Below, one piece after another: positions 1 through 8,684 of a stretch of 64,000 nucleotides of DNA. Under the pieces are notes generated by a model. That model was not told where the DNA came from. It saw only the letters and a program-made list of their open reading frames with translations, and did no database searches. Each line of letters opens with the position of its first letter. Position 1 is the first letter of the stretch. The DNA lies in NCBI RefSeq assembly GCF_937425535.1, contig NZ_OW485601.1, positions 3,331,501 to 3,395,500 of the forward strand, given 5' to 3'. The position numbers were made by a program, and so were the translations under genes. The stretch is from Rhodovastum atsumiense (lineage in GTDB: Bacteria; Pseudomonadota; Alphaproteobacteria; Acetobacterales; Acetobacteraceae).

Positions 1-107
1 AGGATGCGCAGCAGCGCCCGCCACAATCCGCCGCGCGGGGCGGTGCGCGATTCCGGCGCCGTGACCTCGGTCCAGCCGAGGCCGGCGCCGCTGGCGTCGG
101 GGCTCAT
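1..107 (-). CDS. N-terminus of an ABC transporter permease (partial, runs off the window)
   Basis: An ATG at 107 opens a reading frame of 35 codons that continues past the window edge. The peptide starts MSPDASGAGLGW and becomes Arg-rich and then hydrophobic (RGGLWRALLRIL), like the cytoplasmic leader before the first membrane helix of a dipeptide/nickel-type ABC permease. The start overlaps the stop of the upstream solute-binding protein gene by 4 nt (ATGA), which indicates one operon. The permease assignment rests mainly on this context, because the visible peptide is too short for a family match. Confidence 0.5.
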   Translation of the reverse strand, partial: MSPDASGAGLGWTEVTAPESRTAPRGGLWRALLRI

Positions 108-1636
108 CGGGCCCGCCGCATGCGCGCGATGTTGTAGGAAATTTCGAAGGGATCGACGACGACCCCATCCAGCGACCGGCTGACCGCGACCGTGTGCTCG
201 TACCAGGCCACCGGCACCACCGGCAGCGCTTCCTGCACCAGTGCGGCGACGCGCCCGCGCAGCCGCGCGCGCTCCTCCGCCGCGACCGGGGTCCCGCGCA
301 GCCGCGCCAGCGTCGCCGTCAGCGCCGGGCTCGACCAGCCCATGGCACCCCAGTCGCCGCCTTCCGGGCCGAAATCCTGCAGCAGCGTGCCCAGCGGATC
401 CGGCACCAGGCCGAAATTGCGCGCCATCAGCGCCATCTCCAGCGTGCCGTCCTTGTGGCCGGCCGGAATCTCGCTGCTGTTGACGATGGCGATCCGCACG
501 TCGATGCCCAGGATCCGCAACTGGTCCTGGATGGCGGCGGCGACCAGCGGCAGTTCCGGACGGTCCGAATAGGTGCGCAGCGTCACCCGGAACGGCCGTC
601 CCTCGCGCACCAGCACGCCATCGGTGCCGGCGCTCCAGCCGGCCTCGGCCAGCAGCCGCGCGGCGGCGGCGGGATCACGGCGCAGCGGCGGCAGCCCCGG
701 CAGGTGCCACTCGGCCAGCGCCGGCGGAAACAACTGCGTCGCCGCAAGGTCGGGATTGCCGAGGATCGCCCGGGCAATGCCGGCGCGGTCGATGCCGAGC
801 GAGATGGCACGGCGCACCCGCGCATCGGCGAAGAACGCCGAGCCGGCATTCAGCTTCAGGGTTTCCACCCGCGGGATCGGCAGCGCCACCACCCGCGCCC
901 GCGTGCTGTTGCGCAGCCGTGTGATGCTGGGCGGGTCGAGGGTGAAGGCGAGGTCGGCCTGACCGCTCTCTGCCATCAGCGCCCGCGCCTCGGCGCGTGG
1001 CGTGCCCAGGTAGCTGGCGCGCGCGATCGCCGGGGCCGGGCCACCGGTCCACGCCTCGTTGCGCGCCACCTCGACGCGCAGCGGCAGGCCGAGCTCGGTC
1101 ACGCGATACGGGCCGGTGCCGACCACCCGGCGGACGGCGCCCGTGGCGTCCAGACCCGAGGGGGCGAGGATCTGCATGCTGTAATGGGCCAGGAAGGCCG
1201 GCAGCGCCGCGAAGGGCTCGGACAGGCGCAGGATCACCGCGTCCTCGCCGTCCGGTTCGGCGGCCACGAAGGGCACGGCGGCGAAGGGACCGGGCTGCGC
1301 CCGCGCCCGCATCAGGTTGGCCACGACGATGCCCGGCGTTACCGGTGCGCCATCATGGAACGTCGCCCGTCGCAGCACCAGCAGCCAGGACAGGCCATCC
1401 GGCGCGACGCTCCAGGAGGTGGCGAGCGCCGGTTCCGGCAGGCCCTGCGGGGAGACGCCGATCAACGTCTCCGCCACCTGCATGCGCGTGAAGACATATC
1501 CCGCCCGCGATGGCTCCAGCGAGGCGACGTCCCAGGGGGCGACGACGCGCAACGGGGCTTCCTCGGCGCGGGCGGCCAAGGGAACCGCGACAAGAGTGAT
1601 GGCAGCGAGCAGGGGACGCATCAACGCACGACGCAC
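104..1636 (-). CDS. ABC transporter solute-binding protein, family 5 (peptide/nickel type)
   Basis: Periplasmic receptor that would deliver a peptide-like or related ligand to an ABC importer. The 510-residue length fits the SBP_bac_5 family (about 500-540). A Sec signal peptide with core LLAAITLVAVPLA ends near ARA-EEAP at residue 24. The mature part has the family landmarks: an early ETLIGVSPQGLPEPALATSW segment and the FHDGAPVTP region. I chose the GTG start at 1636 because an AGGAGG Shine-Dalgarno sits 8 nt upstream; an internal ATG at codon 6 is possible. The gene overlaps the permease start downstream. The ligand cannot be read from the sequence. Confidence 0.9.
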   Translation of the reverse strand: MRRALMRPLLAAITLVAVPLAARAEEAPLRVVAPWDVASLEPSRAGYVFTRMQVAETLIGVSPQGLPEPALATSWSVAPDGLSWLLVLRRATFHDGAPVTPGIVVANLMRARAQPGPFAAVPFVAAEPDGEDAVILRLSEPFAALPAFLAHYSMQILAPSGLDATGAVRRVVGTGPYRVTELGLPLRVEVARNEAWTGGPAPAIARASYLGTPRAEARALMAESGQADLAFTLDPPSITRLRNSTRARVVALPIPRVETLKLNAGSAFFADARVRRAISLGIDRAGIARAILGNPDLAATQLFPPALAEWHLPGLPPLRRDPAAAARLLAEAGWSAGTDGVLVREGRPFRVTLRTYSDRPELPLVAAAIQDQLRILGIDVRIAIVNSSEIPAGHKDGTLEMALMARNFGLVPDPLGTLLQDFGPEGGDWGAMGWSSPALTATLARLRGTPVAAEERARLRGRVAALVQEALPVVPVAWYEHTVAVSRSLDGVVVDPFEISYNIARMRRAR

Positions 1637-1769
1637 AGGGGGGACCTCCTACGAGTGGAGGCCGTATAGAAGCCGGCTATCCATGCAGAAACGAAATATT
1701 CAGCGTTTCCGCGAAACATCATGAGAGTGCAATATCGCCGGACTGAAGATCAGTAACGATATGTATCTT

Positions 1770-2210
1770 TCAGGGGTTGCAGATGGCATCGGCGGCGGCG
1801 CCATTTCCCGGTCCCGCCGAGCAAAGATCATAGTCGTGGCCTGCCCGGGTTGACGGGCTGCGATAAGTGTAGGGGTGGTTCCACGCATCGACCGGCACGT
1901 CGCCCTTCAGGTACGGACCATTCCACAGGGCGGCGCCGGAGGGACGCGCGACCAGCGCCTTCAGCCCCTGCTCGGTGGTGGGATAGGTGCCGACATCGAG
2001 CCTGTAGAGATCAAGCACGGAGCCGATCCGTTCGATCGACTGCTTCGCGACTGAGCCACGGGCATTGCCAAGCTGGCGCAGCGCCGCCGGCGCCACCAGC
2101 CCGATCAGCAGGCCGAGGATGGCGATGACGACGAGGATTTCGAGCAAGGTGAAGCCGGCCTCGTTGTGGGCGCGGGCGGTGCGGTTACGGGCAGGACTCA
2201 AGGGAGGCAT
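1770..2210 (-). CDS. gspG: Major pseudopilin GspG of the type II secretion system
   Basis: Main subunit of the periplasmic pseudopilus that pushes substrates through the secretin. The type IV prepilin cleavage site is clear: G19 followed by F20-T-L-L-E24 and a hydrophobic helix (ILVVIAILGLLIGLVAPA). The mature part has the GspG signature region GTYPTTEQGLKALV and a C-terminal loop rich in Asp and Gly (GHDYDLCSAGPGN), typical of the calcium-binding end of GspG. At 146 residues it has the normal length. It is the last T2SS gene, separated from the rest by the transglycosylase, whereas gspG usually lies between gspF and gspH. Confidence 0.93.
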   Translation of the reverse strand: MPPLSPARNRTARAHNEAGFTLLEILVVIAILGLLIGLVAPAALRQLGNARGSVAKQSIERIGSVLDLYRLDVGTYPTTEQGLKALVARPSGAALWNGPYLKGDVPVDAWNHPYTYRSPSTRAGHDYDLCSAGPGNGAAADAICNP

Positions 2211-2269
2211 GATGATCTTCCTGAACTGCGGGAGGGCGTTGGGGCCGTACGGGCCGGGCCTGCCATTGC

Positions 2270-2689
2270 TCAGTCGCGTGGCTTGCCGGTTTTGACGAAC
2301 AGGTCGGTCGCGGCCTGCAGCACGCGCTGGCGATAGGCGAAATGACGCGTCGGCGTGTGCGAATGGTAATAGCCGATGGCGGTCATCAGGTCGCCGCGCG
2401 CCTCGTTGAGATAGGTGCGCAGGATCGCCCCGGCGGCGGCGATGTTGAAGCAGCCATCCTGGAGCAGGCGCAGCCGGACCACCGGTGCCGGCAGCCCGGT
2501 TGCCTCGGCGAGCGGCTGGATCCAGCGCGTGTTGATCTGCATCAGGCCGAGGTCTTCCGAACCGTCGGTGTTGCGGCTGGCCATGCCGATGCTGCCACCC
2601 TCGACGCGATGGATCGACGGCAGCACACGCGGCGGCAGGTTGTAGTACGTGGCGGTCGCCACCATGCAGGCCAGCAACGGAACGGGCAT
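2270..2689 (-). CDS. Small lytic transglycosylase (Slt/VirB1-like) in the T2SS operon
   Basis: Predicted muramidase-type enzyme that opens peptidoglycan, probably to let the secretion machine cross the wall. The SLT fold is visible: catalytic Glu30 in HRVEGGSIG, then DLGLMQINTRWIQPL and the later AIGYYHSHTP segment. The N-terminus (MPVPLLACMVATATYY) is a short hydrophobic leader. At 139 residues it is a minimal catalytic domain, like VirB1/TrbN and PilT-associated enzymes. An excellent Shine-Dalgarno, GGAGG, precedes the ATG by about 10 nt. It lies between gspO and gspG, so a dedicated role in T2SS assembly is inferred. Confidence 0.85.
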   Translation of the reverse strand: MPVPLLACMVATATYYNLPPRVLPSIHRVEGGSIGMASRNTDGSEDLGLMQINTRWIQPLAEATGLPAPVVRLRLLQDGCFNIAAAGAILRTYLNEARGDLMTAIGYYHSHTPTRHFAYRQRVLQAATDLFVKTGKPRD

Positions 2690-2710
2690 GATCCGATCAC
2701 CTCCGCGACA

Positions 2711-3469
2711 TCATGGGGACACATCGCCGTAGAGCCAGGTCAGCCAGATCGCCAGCGCCAGCCATGGGCCGAAGGCCAGCGGCGCTTCCCGCGATCCGCC
2801 TGCCTGCCCCTGCACCAGCCGCAGGCTGCCGATCACGCCGAGTGCCATGACCGCGGCCAGCAGCATGACCTGCGGCAGGGCCGGCCAGCCGAGCCAGGCA
2901 CCGGCCGCAGCCAGCAGTTTGGCGTCGCCGCCCCCCAGGCCCGCGCGGCCCCGCAGCAGACGATAGCCGCCCGCCACGCCGGCGAAGATCGCCCATCCCA
3001 GCACCGCCCCGAGCGCCGCGTCGGCCACCATGTCCGGAGCAGCCAGCCAGCTTGCCGCGATGCCGCCCAGCAGCAGCGGCAGGGTCAGCACGTCCGGCAG
3101 CACCATCCATTCCAGGTCGATCCATGCCAGCGCCAGCAAGGTCCAGCCGAGCCCGCAGCCCAGCCAGGCCCGCAGCATGTCGTCACCTGCCGCCAGCACG
3201 GCCCAGGCGGCCACGCCGGTCGCTGCCAGCTCGATCCAGAGGTGGAAAGGGTCGATCGCCGCGTGGCAATGCCGGCAGCGTCCTCGCAGCCACAGCCAGG
3301 CAAGGAGCGGCACCAGATCGAGCGGGCCCAGTGCGGTGCCGCAGCTTTCGCAGCGCGAACGGGCCAGCGCCACCGGCCTGGCGTGCGGCAGCCTGCGGAT
3401 CAGCACGCCGAGCCAGCTTCCCATCACCGGGGCCGCCAGCAGCGGCGGCAGCATGCCGGTTCCGTCCAT
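2711..3469 (-). CDS. gspO: Prepilin peptidase / N-methyltransferase GspO (A24 family)
   Basis: Inner-membrane enzyme that cleaves the leaders of the pseudopilins (GspG, H, I, J, K) and N-methylates the new Phe1. The N-terminal domain has the zinc tetracysteine pattern C40-x2-C43 and C65-x2-C68 after the GSWLGVLIRRLP motif. The two catalytic aspartates of the aspartyl protease are D118 (AWIDLEWMVLPD) and D182 (GLGGGDAKL). The protein is about 252 residues with several hydrophobic helices. The frame stays open further upstream inside gspK, but the ATG at 3469, 8 nt after the gspK stop, gives the expected N-terminus; the preceding GTG codon is an alternative. Confidence 0.9.
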   Translation of the reverse strand: MDGTGMLPPLLAAPVMGSWLGVLIRRLPHARPVALARSRCESCGTALGPLDLVPLLAWLWLRGRCRHCHAAIDPFHLWIELAATGVAAWAVLAAGDDMLRAWLGCGLGWTLLALAWIDLEWMVLPDVLTLPLLLGGIAASWLAAPDMVADAALGAVLGWAIFAGVAGGYRLLRGRAGLGGGDAKLLAAAGAWLGWPALPQVMLLAAVMALGVIGSLRLVQGQAGGSREAPLAFGPWLALAIWLTWLYGDVSP

Positions 3470-3476
3470 CACCGCT

Positions 3477-4295
3477 TCAGTCCCATGCCAGGATGCGCCA
3501 GGGACGCGGCGCGTCCTTGTCGGCGGGGTCGATGCGCACCACCACGCGCCGCATCGCCCGTGCCTCGCGCCATTGCGCCTGGGCGAGGATTTCCACCACC
3601 AGGGGCGGGGCAGAGCCGTCCGGCGGTTCCTGCAGCAGCCCGGTGCTGCCCGCGCCGATGTCCTGCAATGCCCGCGCCACCACCGGATCGGCGCGCCCGA
3701 GATCGACCCGCCTTCCGGTCCAGACCGACAGATGCGGCGCCAGCCGTTCCACCACATCGGGCGTCATGCCCAGCACCAGCCCGAGTTCGTCCGGGGTGAG
3801 GAAGGCATCGTTCGGTGGCCCGTACATCTTTCCGGCGGCGCGATACCGCGCGGCCTTGCTCTTGCCCGATGCGTCGGCATCCCCGGACCCGGCCCAGTCC
3901 ACGATCGCCGTGCCCAGTGCCGTCGCCCGTGGGTCCCGCACCCCTTCGTGCCGGAGCAGGGCGGCCAGCAATTGCGGGGTCGCATAGGCAGGATTCACGC
4001 GTCCGGCGTGGTCCTGCAGCCTTATCTCGGCAACGCCACCCTCCAGCCGGACCATCCGTCGCGTGCCATCCGCGACCCAGCGGCGCGGCGAGGGATCGAG
4101 CAGGCGGAAGATCGCCTCGGCCACCAGCCCGTCGGCGGCCGCCCCGGCCGCGGCGGCGTCGCGCAGCCGCAGGCTCAGCGACGCCGCCTGCCGGGCGGTG
4201 GCGGTGACATGGGTGCCCAGCAGGGCCAGCAATGCCACCGTCCACAGCACCACCAGCAGGGCGAAGCCGCGCGGCGGCGGGCGCTTCCGGCGCAT
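3477..4295 (-). CDS. gspK: Minor pseudopilin GspK
   Basis: Tip subunit of the T2SS pseudopilus. The leader MRRKRPPPRG ends at G10 and the mature helix starts FALLVVLWTVALLALL; residue 5 of the mature protein is Val rather than Glu, as is characteristic of GspK. The large insert domain holds the family pattern NPAYATPQLLAALL and later FLTPDELGLVLGMTPDVVERLAPHLSVW. At 272 residues it is the largest pseudopilin here, as expected. It sits 3 nt after gspD and just before gspO. Confidence 0.92.
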   Translation of the reverse strand: MRRKRPPPRGFALLVVLWTVALLALLGTHVTATARQAASLSLRLRDAAAAGAAADGLVAEAIFRLLDPSPRRWVADGTRRMVRLEGGVAEIRLQDHAGRVNPAYATPQLLAALLRHEGVRDPRATALGTAIVDWAGSGDADASGKSKAARYRAAGKMYGPPNDAFLTPDELGLVLGMTPDVVERLAPHLSVWTGRRVDLGRADPVVARALQDIGAGSTGLLQEPPDGSAPPLVVEILAQAQWREARAMRRVVVRIDPADKDAPRPWRILAWD

Positions 4296-4298
4296 CGC

Positions 4299-6566
4299 TC
4301 AGCGCTCGATCCACCGGCGCACGCGGTCGCGCAGCTTCCGGCCCGGATCGTCCGACCCGGAGGCGGGAAGCGCCTGCAACTCGGCGGGCGTGACCGCGGC
4401 GTTGCGCAGTTCCTGGCGCATGTCCTCGGTCAGCGCGCGCGCGTCGCGCTGGTCGTGGATGACATGCGGCGTGATCAGCACCAGCAGCTCGGTGCGGTTG
4501 CGCTGGTTGTTCTGCTCGCCCGCCAGCAGCCCGAGCAGCGGGACGTCCTTGAGCCAGGGAATGCCGGTGTTGCCGCTGCCGGTGGTGTCGCGGATCAGCC
4601 CGGCCAGGCCGATGGTCTGGTTGTCCTGCACCACCACGCGCGAGGTGACGCTGCGCTGCTGGAATTGCGGGCTGTCGATGCCCGAGGCCCTGGGCGTGGT
4701 CGTATCGACATCGCTGACCTCCTGGGCGATGTCGAGCGTCACCAGCCCGCCGCTGTTGACCCGTGGCGTGACCTCCAGGATGACGCCGGTGGCCTGGTAG
4801 CTGACCGAGTTGACCAAGGTCGCCGTGCTGGTCAGCGTGCTTTGCGACTGCGCCGTCAGGTAGGGTACCATGGCGCCGACCTGAAGCCGCGCCGGCTGGT
4901 TGTCCACCACCACGATCTGCGGCGAGGACAGCACTTTCACCGTGGTGACGGCCTGCAGCGCCGACAGCGCGAAGGGACCGCCACCCTTCTGCGTGCCGCC
5001 GATCACCAGGCCCGGGAAGCTGGTGCTGAGCGCCGTGTCGGCGAGGTTGCCAACCGCGGTGGTGCTGGTCGGCAGGTTCAGCACGCCGTTGATGCCGCCC
5101 GACTTGAAGAACCACTGCGTGCCGTATTTCAACTGGTCGTTCAGCGTCACCTCGGCGATGGTGGCATCGATGCGCACCTGCAGCGGCAGGATGTCGATCT
5201 TGCGCAGCATCGCCAGCACCGTCTCTTCTTCCTGCGAGGTGGCGTAGACCAGGATGGCGTTGTTCTGCGGGTTGGAGAGGATGCGCATGGCGTCCGGATT
5301 CTCCGAAGCCGTGCCCTGGTCGAGCCCGCCGAGCAGCGGATTGACGGTGCTGGCGGCCGTGGTCGCGGTCGCCGTTGCAGTGGCGCTCCGGTTGTCGGTG
5401 CCGCCGGGCGTGCCGTTGGTCCCGAGCGCCGACAGGCCGCCCGTGCCGTTGCCAGTACCGATGCCACCGGTGCTGCCGCGGCCGAGGCCGTTGGCGGTGC
5501 CACCGATGCCGCCGCTGCCGGCCGACGAGGTGCCGGATGCGCTGCCCATGCGTCGTTGCCCGACGCCGGTCTGTGCCGTCGGCAAGGCCGTCACATTACC
5601 TGGCGTGAACGCCATCTGCAGCGTGTAGGCGACATCGTCGGCGTGGCTGTTCTGCAGGTAGTGGATGTGCCAGCTCCGCAGCGTGCGGCGGCGCTCCTGT
5701 TCCAGCAGGGTGTAGACCCGCCGCACCGTATCGAGGTAACGCGGTTGCGGCGCGATCACCAGCACCGCGTCGAAGCGCGGCAGCGGCACTGTGCGCACCG
5801 GCGCCGTCGCCGCCCGGCTGCGCAGGGATTCCCGCAGCGCATCGGCGAAGTCGCGCGCATTGCCGGACGAGACCGGCAGCACCGCGTAGGACTGGCCGGC
5901 GAGTTCGTCGACATCGAAGCTGCGCACCAGATCGACCAGCGGTTCGGCCTGCCCCGCCGGGGCGGCGATGACCACGGCGTTGCGCGACGGCTCGGCACTG
6001 AGGCGGGCGGTGGTGCCGGCCAGCGGCTGCAGCACCTTCACCAGTTCCTCGGCCACGGCATAGCGCAGGGCCACGACCGTGCTGTCGCCCGCGCCCACCG
6101 TGGCCAGCGGCACGACGCGCGCCACTCCCTCGGCCTGCACCACGGCGGCGCCGACGCCGGCCAGCAGCGACTGCAGCGTCGGCAGCAATTGCGCGCGCGT
6201 CAGCGGCCGGGCGGTGTGCAGCGTGACGGTGCCGCGCACCGCCGGGTCGATCGTGTAGGTCAGGTTCAGCATGCCGCCGAGGACCTGCGCCACGGCGTCG
6301 CGCACGTCGGCATCAGCGAAGTCGAGCGCGTATTCGTCGCTGCCGGCGATGCCGGCTGCGGCGGCGGCGACCGGTTCCCCACGGCCGTAGCTGATCATGG
6401 GCGAGGGCGCTGCCGGCGGCGTGCCGACATTTCCTGCGACCCGTGGCGTCGCTGCGGTATTCCCGGCCGGATCGGGCAAGGGCTGCAACGGTGTTTGCCC
6501 GGGCGCGGTGCATCCCGCGAGCAGGACGAACACGACGAGAAGCGACGAGGCACGGCGATAAGCCAT
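4299..6566 (-). CDS. gspD: Type II secretion secretin GspD (outer-membrane lipoprotein form)
   Basis: Forms the outer-membrane gate of the T2SS. The start MAYRRASSLLVVFVLLAGC carries a lipoprotein signal with Cys19 as probable lipidation site. The N0 domain follows (YALDFADADVRDAVAQVLGGMLNLTYTIDP), then N1-N3 repeats and the C-terminal secretin domain with VPYLTAQSQ and the late VPLLGLLAGEQNNQRNRTELLVLITPHVI motif. Within N3 is an unusual linker of about 75 residues of almost only Gly, Ser, Thr and Ala (roughly residues 330-410). The protein is 755 residues. The ATG overlaps the stop of the preceding gene by 1 nt (TAATG). Confidence 0.97.
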   Translation of the reverse strand: MAYRRASSLLVVFVLLAGCTAPGQTPLQPLPDPAGNTAATPRVAGNVGTPPAAPSPMISYGRGEPVAAAAAGIAGSDEYALDFADADVRDAVAQVLGGMLNLTYTIDPAVRGTVTLHTARPLTRAQLLPTLQSLLAGVGAAVVQAEGVARVVPLATVGAGDSTVVALRYAVAEELVKVLQPLAGTTARLSAEPSRNAVVIAAPAGQAEPLVDLVRSFDVDELAGQSYAVLPVSSGNARDFADALRESLRSRAATAPVRTVPLPRFDAVLVIAPQPRYLDTVRRVYTLLEQERRRTLRSWHIHYLQNSHADDVAYTLQMAFTPGNVTALPTAQTGVGQRRMGSASGTSSAGSGGIGGTANGLGRGSTGGIGTGNGTGGLSALGTNGTPGGTDNRSATATATATTAASTVNPLLGGLDQGTASENPDAMRILSNPQNNAILVYATSQEEETVLAMLRKIDILPLQVRIDATIAEVTLNDQLKYGTQWFFKSGGINGVLNLPTSTTAVGNLADTALSTSFPGLVIGGTQKGGGPFALSALQAVTTVKVLSSPQIVVVDNQPARLQVGAMVPYLTAQSQSTLTSTATLVNSVSYQATGVILEVTPRVNSGGLVTLDIAQEVSDVDTTTPRASGIDSPQFQQRSVTSRVVVQDNQTIGLAGLIRDTTGSGNTGIPWLKDVPLLGLLAGEQNNQRNRTELLVLITPHVIHDQRDARALTEDMRQELRNAAVTPAELQALPASGSDDPGRKLRDRVRRWIER

Positions 6567-7033
6567 TACGGCGAGGTCCGTCTGGTGTGGCGGGGGCGGA
6601 GCACGAGGAGCTGTCCGGCGTCGGAGAGGATGACCTGCCCCGGCGTGATCACCCGGACCACGAAGCGGCCGATGGTGCCGCCCTGCGGCACGGTCAGCGT
6701 GCCGTGTTCGCCGGCGAAGATCGCGCGGGCGCCGTCAGGCGTGACGATGACACCGGCCAGCCGGGGAAGGGCTTCGCCGGCGGCCGTGGACCGGTCGGCG
6801 GATGCGGCGGCGGCAGGTTGCCGGCCGGGCGTGAACAACGGGCGCGCGGCGATGGCTTGCGCCAGCGGGGCCAGGGTTGCCGCGGCATCGGCGCGGGCCG
6901 GCTCGCGCGGCTGAATGGCCGGCAGGGCGGGCGGCGCGGCATCCTCCCCCTGGGGCGGGGCCGAGACCAGTTCGAGCGCCAGCAGCGCGGCCAGGAGTGC
7001 GGCGAGGCCGGGCAGCAGGGCAGGGCGGATCAT
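6566..7033 (-). CDS. GspC/GspN-like HR-domain protein of the T2SS inner-membrane platform
   Basis: A 155-residue bitopic protein. One N-terminal membrane helix (LLPGLAALLAALLALELV) is followed by an Ala/Pro linker, ARPLFTPGRQP and an HR-like beta domain: LAGVIVTPDGARAIFAGEHGT, then VPQGGTIGRFVVRVITPGQVIL. In GspC this domain contacts the secretin GspD and links inner and outer complexes. No PDZ domain follows, so it is shorter than classical GspC and close to proteins annotated as T2SS protein N or PilP-like. The start overlaps the gspM stop (ATGA) and the end overlaps gspD. A paralogue lies at 21577-22083. Confidence 0.7.
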   Translation of the reverse strand: MIRPALLPGLAALLAALLALELVSAPPQGEDAAPPALPAIQPREPARADAAATLAPLAQAIAARPLFTPGRQPAAAASADRSTAAGEALPRLAGVIVTPDGARAIFAGEHGTLTVPQGGTIGRFVVRVITPGQVILSDAGQLLVLRPRHTRRTSP

Positions 7034-7632
7034 GGCGTGGCCACCGGCTGATCCGCCGGCCTGCCGGCGCGATAGCCGGTGACGCTGAAGGTGACATCGA
7101 TCGGCCACTCGGCGTCGCGGGTGCTCAGCGGCGGCCCGCGCATCTGCAGATTGTCCACCCGCAGCGGCGTATCGGCGAGCGCGATGGCCTGCAGCAATTG
7201 CGCCAGGCCGGGCATGGTGGCGGTGATCGTCACCCGCAGCGTGATGGCGCGATGCGGGCCCGCCGTCTCCGGGGGCATCACCTCGGCGCTGACGATGCGC
7301 AGACCGGTCTGGCCCGCCATGTCGTCCAGGCGCTGCTGCAGGGTCGCGGCGGCTACGGCGTCGGTGGTGCCGTCCAGCAGGCTCTCCCGGCGGGCCACGG
7401 CGTCCGCGCGCGCGGCCTCGGCGGCAGCCTGCAGCGCCGGCAGGCCCTGGACCAGCGCCGCCATGCGGCGGGCAATGGCCTGCTGGCGACGCAACGTCTC
7501 CTGCCGGTCGCCGTACCAGTCGCACAATGGTGCCACCGCGCCGGCCCACAGCAACACCAATGTCAGCAGCGCGAGCGCGAGCGAGAGCACGCGGCCGCGT
7601 GGGCCGGTGGGAAGAACCAGGGGCGTGGTCAC
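7030..7632 (-). CDS. gspM: T2SS inner-membrane platform protein GspM
   Basis: About 200 residues. A short cytoplasmic start is followed by one membrane helix (VLSLALALLTLVLLWAGAVA), an alpha-helical stretch with the repeated QQAIARRMAALVQGLPALQ pattern, and a C-terminal ferredoxin-like part (DDMAGQTGLRIVSAEVMPPE onward) like GspM/PilO. It would pair with GspL in the platform. I chose GTG at 7632 because it overlaps the gspL stop by 4 nt (GTGA) and puts the helix near the N-terminus; the frame is open further upstream but that part has no GspM character. Confidence 0.82.
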   Translation of the reverse strand: MTTPLVLPTGPRGRVLSLALALLTLVLLWAGAVAPLCDWYGDRQETLRRQQAIARRMAALVQGLPALQAAAEAARADAVARRESLLDGTTDAVAAATLQQRLDDMAGQTGLRIVSAEVMPPETAGPHRAITLRVTITATMPGLAQLLQAIALADTPLRVDNLQMRGPPLSTRDAEWPIDVTFSVTGYRAGRPADQPVATP

Positions 7633-8684
7633 GGCGCGAATTCGGCTTCGATCGCGAAGGCGTCCTTGCCGGCATCGCCGCGGACCAGCGGTGCGGCGAA
7701 GGCGGCATTGCGGATGCGGGGCTCGTCGGCGAGCGCACCGATCAGCCGGGCGGCGGCGGCGGACTGTCCTTCCAGTCGCAACCGGCCATGTTGCAGCGAC
7801 AGCGCGGTGAGGAAGGTGTCGTCGGGCAGCAGGTCGGTCAGCGTCGCCAAAGCCTGCAAGGTGGCGCCGGCCTGCGCGCGCGCCGCAGCCGCGGCCCCCG
7901 GCGCGTCGGCCCCGGAGAGGCGCCGGCGCAGCGCATCCACTGTCTCCATGCGCGGCCGTAACGCCGTGATCTGCGCCTCGGCCTGGTTGAGCGCGAGCGA
8001 TTGCCGCAGCAGCGGCGTCAGCAGCACGGCGAGCGCCAGGGCCGCGCATGCCGCCGCGCCCAGCCGTTGCCAGGTCCGCGCGGTGGGGTCCTCGTCGGCC
8101 TCGGTCATCGGGATGCGGCGCATCCGCCCATCCGGTTGCCGGGCCTCCAGCGCGACCGGCGCCAGCCCCGCCGCTCGCAATGCCGCCAGCAGCGGGGCCT
8201 GGGACTGGATCGGCACCAAAGCCAGTTCGACGTCCAGCAGCCCACGGCCAGTGTCACGCCGCAGCATCCGGCAGTCCCATGCTACGTCTTCCAATCGGAA
8301 GGGCGTCAGCCGGTCCATCTCGAAGCGGAGCACGGTGCGCAGGCCGCGCTCGGCCGCGAGCGGCAGCGTCACTCCGCGCGACAGCACCGTCTGCCCTGCC
8401 GGCGCGAGCACCAGGGGGCCGGGCCGCCGGCGTGCCTGCAGGCAGCGCCGCGCCTCCGCCAACCCCTTCGGGTGCGTGCCAAAGCGACCCAGGGGCATGA
8501 GGCGGCCGCGCCGGCGCTGCACCAGTTCGATCTCGCCGCTTCCGTCCGCCGCGTCGGGATGGCATTGCACCAGCAGCGCATCCGCCAGGGTGGGGCAGGC
8601 AGTTGCGCCGGCCGTCGTCCGCAGTCCGTGACGTGCGAGATCGGTGAGCTGTCCCGCCCACCAGGAAATGAACTCAGCCAGCAT
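7629..8684 (-). CDS. gspL: T2SS platform protein GspL (GspL/PilN-like)
   Basis: A 351-residue inner-membrane protein that would connect the GspE ATPase to GspM and the pseudopilus. The first 200 residues are a cytoplasmic domain (SRGVTLPLAAERGLRTVLRFEMDRLTPF is the recognisable GspL/PilM-type segment). A membrane helix follows (LGAAACAALALAVLLTPLL), then a coiled segment and a PilN-like periplasmic domain (LTDLLPDDTFLTALSLQHGRLRLEG). The gene overlaps gspJ by 11 nt and gspM by 4 nt. The cytoplasmic part is shorter than in enterobacterial GspL. Confidence 0.82.
   Translation of the reverse strand: MLAEFISWWAGQLTDLARHGLRTTAGATACPTLADALLVQCHPDAADGSGEIELVQRRRGRLMPLGRFGTHPKGLAEARRCLQARRRPGPLVLAPAGQTVLSRGVTLPLAAERGLRTVLRFEMDRLTPFRLEDVAWDCRMLRRDTGRGLLDVELALVPIQSQAPLLAALRAAGLAPVALEARQPDGRMRRIPMTEADEDPTARTWQRLGAAACAALALAVLLTPLLRQSLALNQAEAQITALRPRMETVDALRRRLSGADAPGAAAAARAQAGATLQALATLTDLLPDDTFLTALSLQHGRLRLEGQSAAAARLIGALADEPRIRNAAFAAPLVRGDAGKDAFAIEAEFAP

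Noticed and set aside
3030-6914. Very long open frame (1294 codons) on the plus strand opposite gspD, gspK and gspO
   Set aside because: Composition is the Arg/Pro/Ala/Gln type produced by antisense frames in GC-rich DNA, and the minus strand has complete T2SS genes there.
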